Assembly: GCF_001047375.1 (NCBI RefSeq)
Contig: NZ_LFVU01000026.1
Span: forward strand, 248,001-312,000
Length of the DNA: 64,000 nt
Origin: Clostridium cylindrosporum DSM 605
GTDB lineage: Bacteria; Bacillota; Clostridia; Clostridiales; Caloramatoraceae
Direction: 5' to 3'
Made by a program: the position numbers and the translations under genes. Positions 33,319 through 42,111 of this stretch are shown here, piece after piece. The notes beneath the pieces were generated by a model. That model worked only from the letters and a program-made list of their open reading frames with translations. It ran no database searches and was not told the DNA's origin. The stretch's first letter is position 1, and each line of letters begins with the position of its first letter.

Positions 33319-34314
33319 ATGTATAGGGATAATTTTGAACTTTATTTAGCTATAGCACACCTAGTGAACCTTAAAGAAAGTCTTGAGCATAATAATTCTA
33401 AGTTAACAGAGGAACTTATAAAAACAAACCAAGATATACTAGCCTTACTACAGGAATTTGAGAATATTAATTTAGGTGATGTAGAAAAAAATGGATTCTT
33501 AGAAAACTTAAAAAGAACTAACAAGGAGCAAATGGAAAAAATAAGAGAACAGGAAAAAGCCCTTGTTCAAGCTGATAAAATGGCATCATTAGGGCAGCTT
33601 ATTGCGGGTATTGCCCATGAAATAAATAATCCTACAACATATATAAAGTCAAATATTGAGCTTATGAAAAGATATTGGAAAGTGATTTTACCATGTATTG
33701 ATATAAATAATAATAAAAAAGCTAAGATTGTAGTAGATGATGTAGAGGAAGTTCTAAATTCAATGTATAGGGGAACCGATAGAATAGTTGAAATTGTTAG
33801 TGGACTTAAGTACTTTTCAAGACAAGAAAAAGCCGATTTTAAACCTTTAAGCTTAAAGGATTGTATTGATGATGCCTATAAACTTGTTAAAAATGAATTA
33901 ATGAAAAATAACATAGATTTTAAAAGTTTTATAGAATTAAATCAACATATGATATTTGGAGCAAAGCAACAAATAGAACAAGTTATTATAAATCTAATAT
34001 TAAACTCTATTAATGCTATTAAATCTATTAGATCTAAGAATAATTTAAGTGGATTAATAGAAATTAAAGCATATCAAAATGATGATAAAGATTCTATTTG
34101 TTTATCTATAGAAGATAATGGATGTGGAATAAAGCAGGAAGAGATTAGTATGGTGTTTAATCCTTTTTTTACAACTAACCTTAAGGATGGGGGCACGGGA
34201 CTCGGCCTTTCAATTGTTTATGGAATTATAGAAGAACATGGTGGAAGTATAAATGTTATTAGTGAAGAAAATATATTTACTAAGTTTACAATTATATTCC
34301 CATTATATAAATAG
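33319..34314 (+). CDS. cytoplasmic sensor histidine kinase
   Basis: A 331-residue protein without membrane segments. A coiled coil (about 10-80) leads to HisKA with the phospho-His in IAGIAHEINNPTTY (His100) and a HATPase domain (N box LILNSINAI, G1 DNGCGI, G2 GGTGLGLSIVYGI). AQADKMASLGQL-style sequence before the His box is typical of stress-sensing kinases with bound sensor partners. There is no sensor domain, so input probably arrives by contact with the stressosome proteins encoded just upstream. It probably phosphorylates the receiver at 35724 or the Hpt-STAS protein. Confidence 0.92.
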   Translation: MYRDNFELYLAIAHLVNLKESLEHNNSKLTEELIKTNQDILALLQEFENINLGDVEKNGFLENLKRTNKEQMEKIREQEKALVQADKMASLGQLIAGIAHEINNPTTYIKSNIELMKRYWKVILPCIDINNNKKAKIVVDDVEEVLNSMYRGTDRIVEIVSGLKYFSRQEKADFKPLSLKDCIDDAYKLVKNELMKNNIDFKSFIELNQHMIFGAKQQIEQVIINLILNSINAIKSIRSKNNLSGLIEIKAYQNDDKDSICLSIEDNGCGIKQEEISMVFNPFFTTNLKDGGTGLGLSIVYGIIEEHGGSINVISEENIFTKFTIIFPLYK

Positions 34315-34331
34315 GCGAAGAAGGTGAATAT

Positions 34332-35702
34332 ATGAATAACTTAAGTCAAATGTACTTTGAAGAAACAGATGAACTTATACAGGAAGCTGAATACTATATG
34401 TTAGAACTTGAAAAGGAATATACTCAAGACAATATAAATGGTGTATTTAGATGTATTCACTCAATAAAAGGTTCATCGGCATCAATGGATTTTGTTGAAA
34501 TAGCTAATCTATCCCATAGTCTAGAGGATATGTTGAATTTTATAAGAGAGGGTAAGTTAGAGTCAAGTCAGCTTATTTTAAATCTATGTTTTGAGGCAAT
34601 AGATCAGGTGAAGTTTTTAGTTAATCATATGAAGAGTAATAAAGAGGTTAACTTAAATAGCATACAGTTAAATAAGTTAAATGAAATTCAAAGCTCAATT
34701 GAGGATATCCTAAAGGGAGTGTCCCTTGGTGTAAGTGAAGAAAAGGAAGAAACTCTAACATTTAAGGTGAATAGTGGCAACTACATTAATAAGTTTTTCA
34801 TTAGAGTTTCCTTTGATGATGATATGTTTCATACAGTTACTAGATTTTTAGTAGTTAATACTATTAATGAACTAGGTTTTTTAGAATATTCAAGTCCTGG
34901 ACTTTCTTTAATAGGTAATCCAAATTACGAAGAGTTTACGGAATATTATGAGTGTATTTTAAATACAAACTATGAGGAAGAGGATATACACATTAAACTT
35001 AACATAAATTATGTTAATAATGTACAAGCTATAAACCTATCAAATGATTCATTAATGAAAGCTGATTTTAAAGCTACTAAGGAACATAAAGAGGAGCTTG
35101 ATAAAATTCTAAGTGACTTTAAAAATATAGGAAAGATACTTAAAACAAATAGTTTAGAAGCTAGTTATTATGAGTTAGAAAAGTCATTTATGTTAAGTTT
35201 AGAAAGCTTTGATTCTTTAGATAATGATGAATATTTAGGTCATTTAGTGAGGGAAATTTATAATTTTGAAGAATTATTCTTTATTTGTGCTAAAAGCCAT
35301 AATGAAAGGGCCATTGAGGAATTTAAGAATTTAAGATATATACATAACAAGTTATCTGAAAAGATATATACAGCTTTAAGAAACAAGGTTATTTTTAAGT
35401 ACCATAAATTAAAGTGTGAAAAGACAGTTTTAAATGAGTTAAAGAATTTCTTTGAAAAACTTGATAAAGAAATGTTTAAATATATTTTAGTAGATATAAG
35501 TAATTTAGAAATTATTCAGGTTGATGAATTAAAATACCTTATAAATATATATAAAAGTCTAAGGGAAAAAAACATTAGTATAGGCTTTATAAACAGAGGA
35601 ATATATAAAAAAAGGATATTTAATATTTTTGACTCTATTGATGAGATATGTTGTTTCAATCAGTATAATGATGAGTTTTCAGCAGTTAAAGAGTGCATTT
35701 AA
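34332..35702 (+). CDS. Hpt domain protein with C-terminal STAS-like domain
   Basis: A 456-residue protein. Residues 1-110 are an Hpt domain of the CheA P1 type with phospho-His in FRCIHSIKGSSASM (His43). A middle region of about 230 residues resembles no family that I know (mixed alpha/beta, then coiled coil). The last 80 residues (KYILVDISNLEIIQVDELKYLI) look like a STAS fold with a hydrophobic strand and the loop where STAS Ser/Thr sit, here without Ser. It couples phosphorelay (Hpt) to stressosome-type scaffolds (STAS), a natural bridge in this cluster. Confidence 0.72.
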   Translation: MNNLSQMYFEETDELIQEAEYYMLELEKEYTQDNINGVFRCIHSIKGSSASMDFVEIANLSHSLEDMLNFIREGKLESSQLILNLCFEAIDQVKFLVNHMKSNKEVNLNSIQLNKLNEIQSSIEDILKGVSLGVSEEKEETLTFKVNSGNYINKFFIRVSFDDDMFHTVTRFLVVNTINELGFLEYSSPGLSLIGNPNYEEFTEYYECILNTNYEEEDIHIKLNINYVNNVQAINLSNDSLMKADFKATKEHKEELDKILSDFKNIGKILKTNSLEASYYELEKSFMLSLESFDSLDNDEYLGHLVREIYNFEELFFICAKSHNERAIEEFKNLRYIHNKLSEKIYTALRNKVIFKYHKLKCEKTVLNELKNFFEKLDKEMFKYILVDISNLEIIQVDELKYLINIYKSLREKNISIGFINRGIYKKRIFNIFDSIDEICCFNQYNDEFSAVKECI

Positions 35703-35723
35703 GTAATAGGGAGGAAATAGATT

Positions 35724-36134
35724 ATGAAGCAAAGTTATAAAATATTGATAGTAGACGATGAAAGTGAAATTCTTGATTCCTTAAGAAAAAATCTTACTTT
35801 AGAAGGATACAGTGTAGACATAAGTTCAAATCCCTTAGAAGCTATAGAAAAAGTAAAGAATAATAAGTATCATATAGTTTTAACGGATATAGTTATGCCG
35901 GAAATGGACGGTATAGAACTTCTAAGAGAAGTTAAAACCTATGATTCATTAACACAGGTAATAATGATGACAGGATACTCAACTATGGATAAAACACTAC
36001 AATCCTTAGAATATGGTGCAAATGATTATATTTTAAAACCATTTAAAAGCATAGAATTTGTAATGGATATAATAGACTATTCTATTCAAAAACTAGAAAG
36101 ATGGAGAGAGTCTATTAAGGGTATGATTAAATAA
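35724..36134 (+). CDS. response regulator, single receiver domain
   Basis: A 136-residue receiver: VDDES at the start, phospho-Asp in VLTDIVMPEMDG (about residue 54), Thr in MMTGYSTMDK and Lys in YILKPFK. A C-terminal helix of about 20 residues extends past the usual end. There is no DNA-binding domain. It follows the Hpt-STAS gene by 21 bases, so it is the likely last step of the histidine kinase branch. A terminator closes this sub-operon. Confidence 0.9.
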   Translation: MKQSYKILIVDDESEILDSLRKNLTLEGYSVDISSNPLEAIEKVKNNKYHIVLTDIVMPEMDGIELLREVKTYDSLTQVIMMTGYSTMDKTLQSLEYGANDYILKPFKSIEFVMDIIDYSIQKLERWRESIKGMIK

Positions 36135-36147
36135 TAAGTAGAATTTT

Positions 36148-36181
36148 TAAGAGGGAGTTTAAACTCCCTCTTATTTTTTTG
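36148..36181 (+). terminator. terminator ending the stressosome sub-operon
   Basis: AAGAGGGAGTTTAAACTCCCTCTTATTTTTTT is a perfect hairpin followed by a T run. Confidence 0.93.
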
Positions 36182-36499
36182 TAGTTATCTAGAGGATTAA
36201 GCATGATTATCTATAGGATAATTACTTATAGAAAATAATTGTTATTAAGCATACCTTGGTACTCTGAGTAAATATATTCTAGTTTTTCAATTAAAAGTTA
36301 ATATTTTTTAAATAAAGTTAATATTTTTTAAAAAAATGGTTAAAAAATATTTACTAGAAATTAAAAAAAGCGTATTATTTTAGTATAAATTAGCACATAA
36401 TGTTTAAAAATGTATTAATTTGGATTAAAACTATTTAATACAATTATATATGTATATATACATATGAGTAAGGTACAAGAAAAACTATGGGGGTATAGT
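36182..36499. other. intergenic region ahead of the chemosensory sub-operon
   Basis: About 310 bases, very A/T-rich, with a direct repeat TTAATATTTTTTAAA (36298-36331, two copies). No ORF or riboswitch is recognised. It must hold the promoter for 36500 onward. Confidence 0.45.
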
Positions 36500-38449
36500 A
36501 TGGAAAAGAAACTTGCAAAACCAACTAATAATTTACGTTCTGATTCAAGGCCAAATCCAAACACTGAAAATGGTGGAGGGGATATAGAAAAAAAGAGACA
36601 GCTTGCTAGAAAACAAGCGCAGGAAAAAATGAGAGCAAGAACTTTAGCTAAACAACAACAAATAGCAGAAAGAATTGCTACAGCTACTGAACAACTAGCA
36701 GCTGGTATTGAACAGGCAAGTGCTGCATCTAGAGAACTTGGAGCTACTACTGAGGAAATCGCAACTGGGGCTAATCAAGCTTCATCAGCTGCAGAGCAAA
36801 CTAGAGCCGCTATAAATCAAATTAATAAAACAGCAATAGTATCAGATAAAAGAGCTCAAGAATCAATTGAAAGAATAAATGCTGCACAAACACTAGTTAT
36901 AAATACATCTAAGGAGATTGAACTTCTTGTTAATGGAATAAAGGAAGCAGCTGAAACTAATCTAGGATCAGTTGAGCTTATAACAGAACTTGAAAAGCAA
37001 TCTAATGAGGTTGGGGATATTGTACAAGCTGTAGTTAGAATAGCGGATCAAACTAACTTACTTGCATTAAACGCTGCAATAGAAGCAGCAAGAGCAGGTG
37101 AACATGGTAGAGGTTTTGCAGTTGTAGCTGACGAGGTTAGAAACCTTGCAGAGATATCAGAAAAGTCAGCTAGAAATATAACGGAATTAGTAGATGAAAT
37201 ACAAAAAAATGTAAAGATTGTTGTTAAGGATATAGAAACAGCGGGAAGTGCAGCTAATGAAGAAGTGGAAAAAGCAAAGGAGATTACTTCAGATTTAATT
37301 GTAATAGAAGATGATATGGCTATTGTACAACAAGCAGTTGCAGAGGTTTCAGAAAATGCAGTTGATACTAACACTGGAGCCGGAGAATTCCTAGCTATTG
37401 CAGAGCAAATAGCAGCTGCAGCTGAGGAACAAGCAAGCGCTGCAGAGGAAGTAGATAGATCACTAGAGGAACAAAACAAAGCATTTGAAGAGCTAAATAT
37501 AGCAGCATCTGAACTTTCACACATGTCAGAGGAGCTTAAGATATCAACAGATGTTCAAAAGTCATCAGAGGTATTAGCAGCTACTGCAGAGGAACTTTCA
37601 GCAAATGTGGAGGAATCAAATACTGTTGCGAGCCAAATAATGCAGGCAATTGAACAGGTAGCAATAGGAGCAGAAGCTCAAGCTCAACTTACTGATAAAG
37701 CATCTTCTCTTTCAGCGAGATTAGCAACTGCATCTGCTCAGATGAGCGGAAGAGCAATAGAATCAACAGAAAAGGTAGCGAAACTTCAAGCTTTACTAGA
37801 GGGTAATAAGTCAAGAGTTGATAACTTAATTCAAGGGATATCTTTATCAGCTGAATCTAGCATTGAGTCTTCAGGTAATATAAAAGTGCTTGAGGATACA
37901 ACAAGAAAAATAGACAAAATCGTTGATGCAATTGTTAATGTTACAATACAAACAAATATGCTTGCAGTAAATGGATCTATTGAAGCTGCAAGAGCAGGAG
38001 AGTTTGGAAGAGGTTTCTCAGTTGTAGCAGGAGACATAAGAACTCTTGCTAATGAATCAGCAGAAAATACAGATCAAATAAAGGATTTAGTTAGGGCAAT
38101 TCAAAGCCAGATTTTAAGAGTTGCAACAGATATTGAAGTTTCAGGTAGAACATCATTAGCAGAGGTAGAAAAGGCAAAGAAAATTACATATGGCCTTAAT
38201 CTAATACAAGATGATATGATTACGATTCTATCAGGGGTTACTGAGGTTGCAAAATCTGCAGAGGAATCTATGAAGGCTCTTGAACAAGCTAGAACTGGAG
38301 TTGAACAAATATCAGCAGCAGCTCAAGAGGCAGCAAGATCTACAGAGGAAGCTACAAATGTTGCAATGGAACAATCAAGTGGTATGCAGGAACTTGCTGA
38401 AGCAATTGAAGAGATATCAGGGCTTGCAGATGAACTGCAAAATATGTAA
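36500..38449 (+). CDS. soluble chemoreceptor with two signalling domains in tandem
   Basis: A 649-residue, wholly helical protein with no membrane or sensor domain. Two full MCP signalling hairpins follow one another, with tips [23 protein letters not shown] (near 180-215) and [23 protein letters not shown] (near 485-520). Both keep the CheA/CheW contact residues; the second tip has N-G-S in place of N-A-A. The tandem could fold as one intrachain four-helix bundle, standing in for a receptor dimer. ATG 36500 is chosen because GGGGGT (36489-36494) precedes it; the longer start at 36464 has no ribosome site. It probably nucleates a cytoplasmic array with the CheW and CheA encoded next. Confidence 0.9.
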   Translation: MEKKLAKPTNNLRSDSRPNPNTENGGGDIEKKRQLARKQAQEKMRARTLAKQQQIAERIATATEQLAAGIEQASAASRELGATTEEIATGANQASSAAEQTRAAINQINKTAIVSDKRAQESIERINAAQTLVINTSKEIELLVNGIKEAAETNLGSVELITELEKQSNEVGDIVQAVVRIADQTNLLALNAAIEAARAGEHGRGFAVVADEVRNLAEISEKSARNITELVDEIQKNVKIVVKDIETAGSAANEEVEKAKEITSDLIVIEDDMAIVQQAVAEVSENAVDTNTGAGEFLAIAEQIAAAAEEQASAAEEVDRSLEEQNKAFEELNIAASELSHMSEELKISTDVQKSSEVLAATAEELSANVEESNTVASQIMQAIEQVAIGAEAQAQLTDKASSLSARLATASAQMSGRAIESTEKVAKLQALLEGNKSRVDNLIQGISLSAESSIESSGNIKVLEDTTRKIDKIVDAIVNVTIQTNMLAVNGSIEAARAGEFGRGFSVVAGDIRTLANESAENTDQIKDLVRAIQSQILRVATDIEVSGRTSLAEVEKAKKITYGLNLIQDDMITILSGVTEVAKSAEESMKALEQARTGVEQISAAAQEAARSTEEATNVAMEQSSGMQELAEAIEEISGLADELQNM

Positions 38450-38467
38450 TAAGCGGGAGGTAGAGAA

Positions 38468-39934
38468 ATGGCTTCTCTAGAAACAGATTTAAATATATCA
38501 GAGAGACAACTAGTTACCTTCCACCTTGGAAACGATGAATTTGGAGCAGACATAATGAATGTGAAAGAAATAGTAAGAGTTTCTGAGATAACTAAAGTAC
38601 CTAATGCACCTTTTTATGTTGAAGGAATTTGTAATCTTAGGGGAAAAGTACTTCCAATAATTGATGGAAGATTAAGGTTTAATATGCACAAAAAGGATAA
38701 GGATGAAAATAGCAGAGTACTTGTTATAGATATAAATGGTAAGGCAACTGGGGTAATTGTAGATAGAGTTTCAGAGGTAATAAGAATAAATTCATCAGAG
38801 ATTGAAGCAACTCCAAGTATTATGAGAAATGAGAATATGGATTATCTAAATGGGGTAGTTAAATTAGATAGTGGAAAAAGGCTTATAATGCTTCTTGACC
38901 TAATTAAAGTACTAAATGTTGAGGAAATTCAAAGTATTATTACAGATGGTAGCGATATAATTGATGGTGTTGCAGAGTTTAAAGAAAAGGAAAATATTGA
39001 TGAGGAACATCTAGTTTCTTTTATACTAAACAAGGAAGAGTATGCAATAGATATAATGCAGGTAAAAGAAATTATAAGGATTATTGATATTGTAAAGGTT
39101 CCTAATTGTGAAGGCTATATAGAGGGAGTCGTTTCTATAAGAAATAACCTAGTTCCAATACTAAACCTAAGAAAATACTTTGGAATGGGAGAAATTGATA
39201 TAACTGACCATACCAGAATACTAATTGTTGATATGGGTGCATTTACCTGTGGAATCATGGTTGATAAGGTATCTGAGGTTATACGTGTTTCGAAAAATGT
39301 TGTAGAGTCACCTCCAAATGTTTTCTATGATACAGAGGGGCAGCAGCTAAAAGGGGTTGCTAAGCTAAATGAAGGGAAACGATTAATTCTTCTTTTAGAA
39401 CCAACAAAGTTATTAACTCAGGATAAAATCGCAGGTATTACAGAGGTTGAGTTAAGCTTAGAAGACCAAGGTGTAAAAAGCATTGAAAAGCAGCTTTTAG
39501 ATGAGGAACAGTTAGTAACATTTAGGTTAGCTGATGAAGAGTATGCTATAAATATAGGATATGTAGAAGAGATTAATAGAATGACGGAAATAACAGAAAT
39601 TCCAAGGGCTCCAATATTCATCAAAGGGATTGTAAACCTAAGAGGGAATGTAATACCTGCACTTGACCTTAGAAAGTTATTTAGTCTTGAAGAAAAAGAG
39701 ATAACAGATGCTACAAGAATAATAATAGTTGATATAGATAATAGAAGAACTGGAATTATAGTAGATGCTGTTTCAGAGGTTTTAAGATTTGAAAAAAGCC
39801 TTATAGAGGAGCCTTCAAGTATACTTAGTAGCGGAGTAGATGCGGAGTATATTGATGGTGTTGGAAAACTAGACGAAGGAAAGAGAATGGTATTAATACT
39901 TAATCTTTTTAAGGTTCTAAACTTTAATAAATAA
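38468..39934 (+). CDS. triple CheW adaptor protein
   Basis: A 488-residue protein with three complete CheW domains: residues about 15-160 (LVTFHLGNDEFGADIMNVKEI), about 175-325 (LVSFILNKEEYAIDIMQVKEI) and about 345-485 (LVTFRLADEEYAINIGYVEEI). Each keeps the NLRG/SIRN and RILIVD-like strands. One CheW domain normally links a receptor tip to CheA; three in one chain could bridge several tips and stiffen an array without the usual CheW rings. It pairs logically with the two-tip receptor before it. Confidence 0.93.
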   Translation: MASLETDLNISERQLVTFHLGNDEFGADIMNVKEIVRVSEITKVPNAPFYVEGICNLRGKVLPIIDGRLRFNMHKKDKDENSRVLVIDINGKATGVIVDRVSEVIRINSSEIEATPSIMRNENMDYLNGVVKLDSGKRLIMLLDLIKVLNVEEIQSIITDGSDIIDGVAEFKEKENIDEEHLVSFILNKEEYAIDIMQVKEIIRIIDIVKVPNCEGYIEGVVSIRNNLVPILNLRKYFGMGEIDITDHTRILIVDMGAFTCGIMVDKVSEVIRVSKNVVESPPNVFYDTEGQQLKGVAKLNEGKRLILLLEPTKLLTQDKIAGITEVELSLEDQGVKSIEKQLLDEEQLVTFRLADEEYAINIGYVEEINRMTEITEIPRAPIFIKGIVNLRGNVIPALDLRKLFSLEEKEITDATRIIIVDIDNRRTGIIVDAVSEVLRFEKSLIEEPSSILSSGVDAEYIDGVGKLDEGKRMVLILNLFKVLNFNK

Positions 39935-39957
39935 TATTTAAAATAAGAAACATATAA

Positions 39958-40002
39958 AATGTGAGAATACTGAAAACTAAAATGTTTAAGGTATTTTCAC
40001 AT
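39958..40002. repeat. inverted repeat before cheB
   Basis: ATGTGAGAATAC and GTATTTTCACAT pair at 11 of 12 positions. It lies where a longer cheB frame would be coding, which supports the later cheB start. Confidence 0.5.
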
Positions 40003-40026
40003 TTATCTATAAAAAGGGTGGGAACA

Positions 40027-41106
40027 TTGTTAAGTAAAATTAAAGTATTATTAGTAGATGATTCAGCATTAATGAGAAGAGTTATTAAAGAAATATTGAT
40101 AACAGATAGTGAAATAGAAATTGTTGGGGCGGCTAGAGATGGCGAAGATGCAGTGCAGAAGGTTAGAGAATTAAGGCCAGACGTTGTTACAATGGATATT
40201 AACATGCCGGTTATGGATGGATTAACATCTATGCAATATATTTTAAATGATTTTCCTGATATACCAGTTATTATATTAAGCTCCTTAACTACAGCGGGGG
40301 CTTTAACAACATTTGAAGCATTAGAACTAGGAGCCTTTGATTATATTGGAAAGCCATCTGGAACTGTATCTGCGGATTTACATATTATTGGTAGGGAAAT
40401 AATACAAAAGGTAAAAGCAGCTTATAAAAGTTCAAGAAAAAATAGATTGAAAAGAAAGATTCATGAGTCTAAAAGAACTATAGTTGAAACTGTAAGTTGT
40501 TTAGAAAAAAGTAATCCTAGGAATAGTGTATCTAAGGTTGTAGTTATTGGAATTTCTACTGGAGGACCTAATACATTAATGGAAATAGTTCCTCATATAC
40601 CTAGTAACCTTAAGGCGTCAATAATTATTGTACAGCATATGCCACCTACATTTACGAGCACCTTTGCAAAGAGAATTGATTCTGCAAGTCCATTTAGATT
40701 TAAGGAAGCTGAAGCAGGTGATGCTATTGTTGATGGACAAGGATTTGTTGTTCCTGGAGGGTATCATTTTATATCTAGGGAAAATAAATATAAAGGTGGT
40801 CATATAGTAAGGCTAACAGAGGAGCCGAAAACACTTTTTATACCATCCGTTAACATAGTTATGGAGTCTGCACTTGAATGCTTCGGAGCTAAAAAGACCA
40901 TTGGAGTGATTATGACAGGCATGGGGGATGATGGAGCAGATGCAATGGTTAAAATAAGAAAAGCAGGTGGAGTTACAATAGCTCAAGATGAAAAAACATC
41001 AACTATTTTTGGGATGCCTAAGGAAGCTATAGAAAGAGGGGGAGCTGGAATTGTAGTTCCTTCATATAGAATTCCACAGGAAATAATTAGAGCAGTAAAT
41101 AATTAA
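40027..41106 (+). CDS. cheB: CheB protein-glutamate methylesterase
   Basis: A 360-residue CheB: receiver domain (VDDSALMRRVIKE, phospho-Asp in VVTMDINMPVMDG), linker, and catalytic domain with the Ser-His-Asp triad in GISTGGPNTL, IVQHMPPTFTSTFA and MTGMGDDGAD. It removes methyl groups from receptor Glu residues when phosphorylated by CheA. The frame is open from GTG 39961, but AGGGTGGGA lies directly before TTG 40027, so I use this start. Together with CheR it provides adaptation for the cytoplasmic array. Confidence 0.92.
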   Translation: MLSKIKVLLVDDSALMRRVIKEILITDSEIEIVGAARDGEDAVQKVRELRPDVVTMDINMPVMDGLTSMQYILNDFPDIPVIILSSLTTAGALTTFEALELGAFDYIGKPSGTVSADLHIIGREIIQKVKAAYKSSRKNRLKRKIHESKRTIVETVSCLEKSNPRNSVSKVVVIGISTGGPNTLMEIVPHIPSNLKASIIIVQHMPPTFTSTFAKRIDSASPFRFKEAEAGDAIVDGQGFVVPGGYHFISRENKYKGGHIVRLTEEPKTLFIPSVNIVMESALECFGAKKTIGVIMTGMGDDGADAMVKIRKAGGVTIAQDEKTSTIFGMPKEAIERGGAGIVVPSYRIPQEIIRAVNN

Positions 41107-41138
41107 ATATAAGGTGAAGGATACAATTTCCTAGGTTT

Positions 41139-41234
41139 ATGGCGATAAAAGAACAGAAAATAATAATTAGAAGATTAGCTAATGTGTTTACTGAGCTATT
41201 ACTAGATTGGAAGTGTAAATATGAAATTAGATGA
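41139..41234 (+). CDS. possible small ORF between cheB and cheR
   Basis: An open frame of 31 codons (MAIKEQKIIIRRLANVFTELL and 10 more) that overlaps the cheR start by 14 bases. It lacks a well-placed ribosome site. Basic and hydrophobic residues alternate as in a helix. It may simply be spacer. Confidence 0.2.
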   Translation: MAIKEQKIIIRRLANVFTELLLDWKCKYEIR

Positions 41235-42057
41235 TGTCCTTTACAAGAAATATACCGACTTAATCTACAGCAAGACAGGTCTTTCATATGAACTTAATAA
41301 AAAGTACTTTGTTGAAAAAAGAATAGAAAACTGTATGGAGGATATAAATATTAGTGATTTTTTAGAGTATTATCACTTTATAAGATTTTCTCCAAATGAA
41401 AAAGAATTTTATAAATTAATTAATGAATTAACTGTAAATGAAACATACTTTTTTAGAGACTTTCCACAGCTAAGAAATTTTGCAGAGGATGTACTTCCTA
41501 TTATAGTTAAGGAAAAGGAAAGAAAAAAAGATTATAGTATAAAAATATGGAGTGCTGCATGTGCAACAGGAGAGGAAGCCTATACACTTGCAATAATTTT
41601 GCTTGAAATGCTTGATAAGCCAGAGGTTTGGGATATTAAAATTATTGCTTCAGATATAAATAATAAGGTTCTTGATGCTGCTAAAAAAGGCATATATGAT
41701 GATAGGGCAATGAGGGAAATGCCACAGGAATATTTAGTTAAGTATTTTACAGTGAAAGGTGATAGATACCATATTGATTTAAAGGTTAAAAAGTATGTAG
41801 AGTTTAAAAGGTTAAATTTGTTTAACTCAGATGAAATATTTAAAATAGGTAATTGTGATTTTATATTTTGCAGAAATGTACTTATATATTTTAGTACTGA
41901 ATCAAGAAAAAAGGTAGTGGAAGCCCTTTACCATAGTTTAAGTCCTGGGGGATTTATTTTTCTTGGTCATTCTGAATCAATTGCTAGAATTTCATCTAGC
42001 TATAAAGCACAAAAAATTGGAGATACTATTGTTTATTCAAAACAATTACATAAATAA
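41221..42057 (+). CDS. cheR: CheR receptor methyltransferase
   Basis: A 278-residue CheR: N-terminal helical domain, then the SAM fold with WSAACATGEEAYTLAI (motif I), IIASDINNKVLDAAKKGIY, FIFCRNVLIYF and GGFIFLGHSES. It transfers methyl from SAM to receptor Glu. No receptor in this window ends with the NWETF-like docking peptide, so it must find its substrates by the signalling domain itself. GGAAGTGTAAAT precedes ATG 41221. Confidence 0.93.
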   Translation: MKLDDVLYKKYTDLIYSKTGLSYELNKKYFVEKRIENCMEDINISDFLEYYHFIRFSPNEKEFYKLINELTVNETYFFRDFPQLRNFAEDVLPIIVKEKERKKDYSIKIWSAACATGEEAYTLAIILLEMLDKPEVWDIKIIASDINNKVLDAAKKGIYDDRAMREMPQEYLVKYFTVKGDRYHIDLKVKKYVEFKRLNLFNSDEIFKIGNCDFIFCRNVLIYFSTESRKKVVEALYHSLSPGGFIFLGHSESIARISSSYKAQKIGDTIVYSKQLHK

Positions 42058-42111
42058 TAGTATAAATTAGTACTACAATAGAAGAACTTGTTGGAAAAGG
42101 GCGTGTATAAA

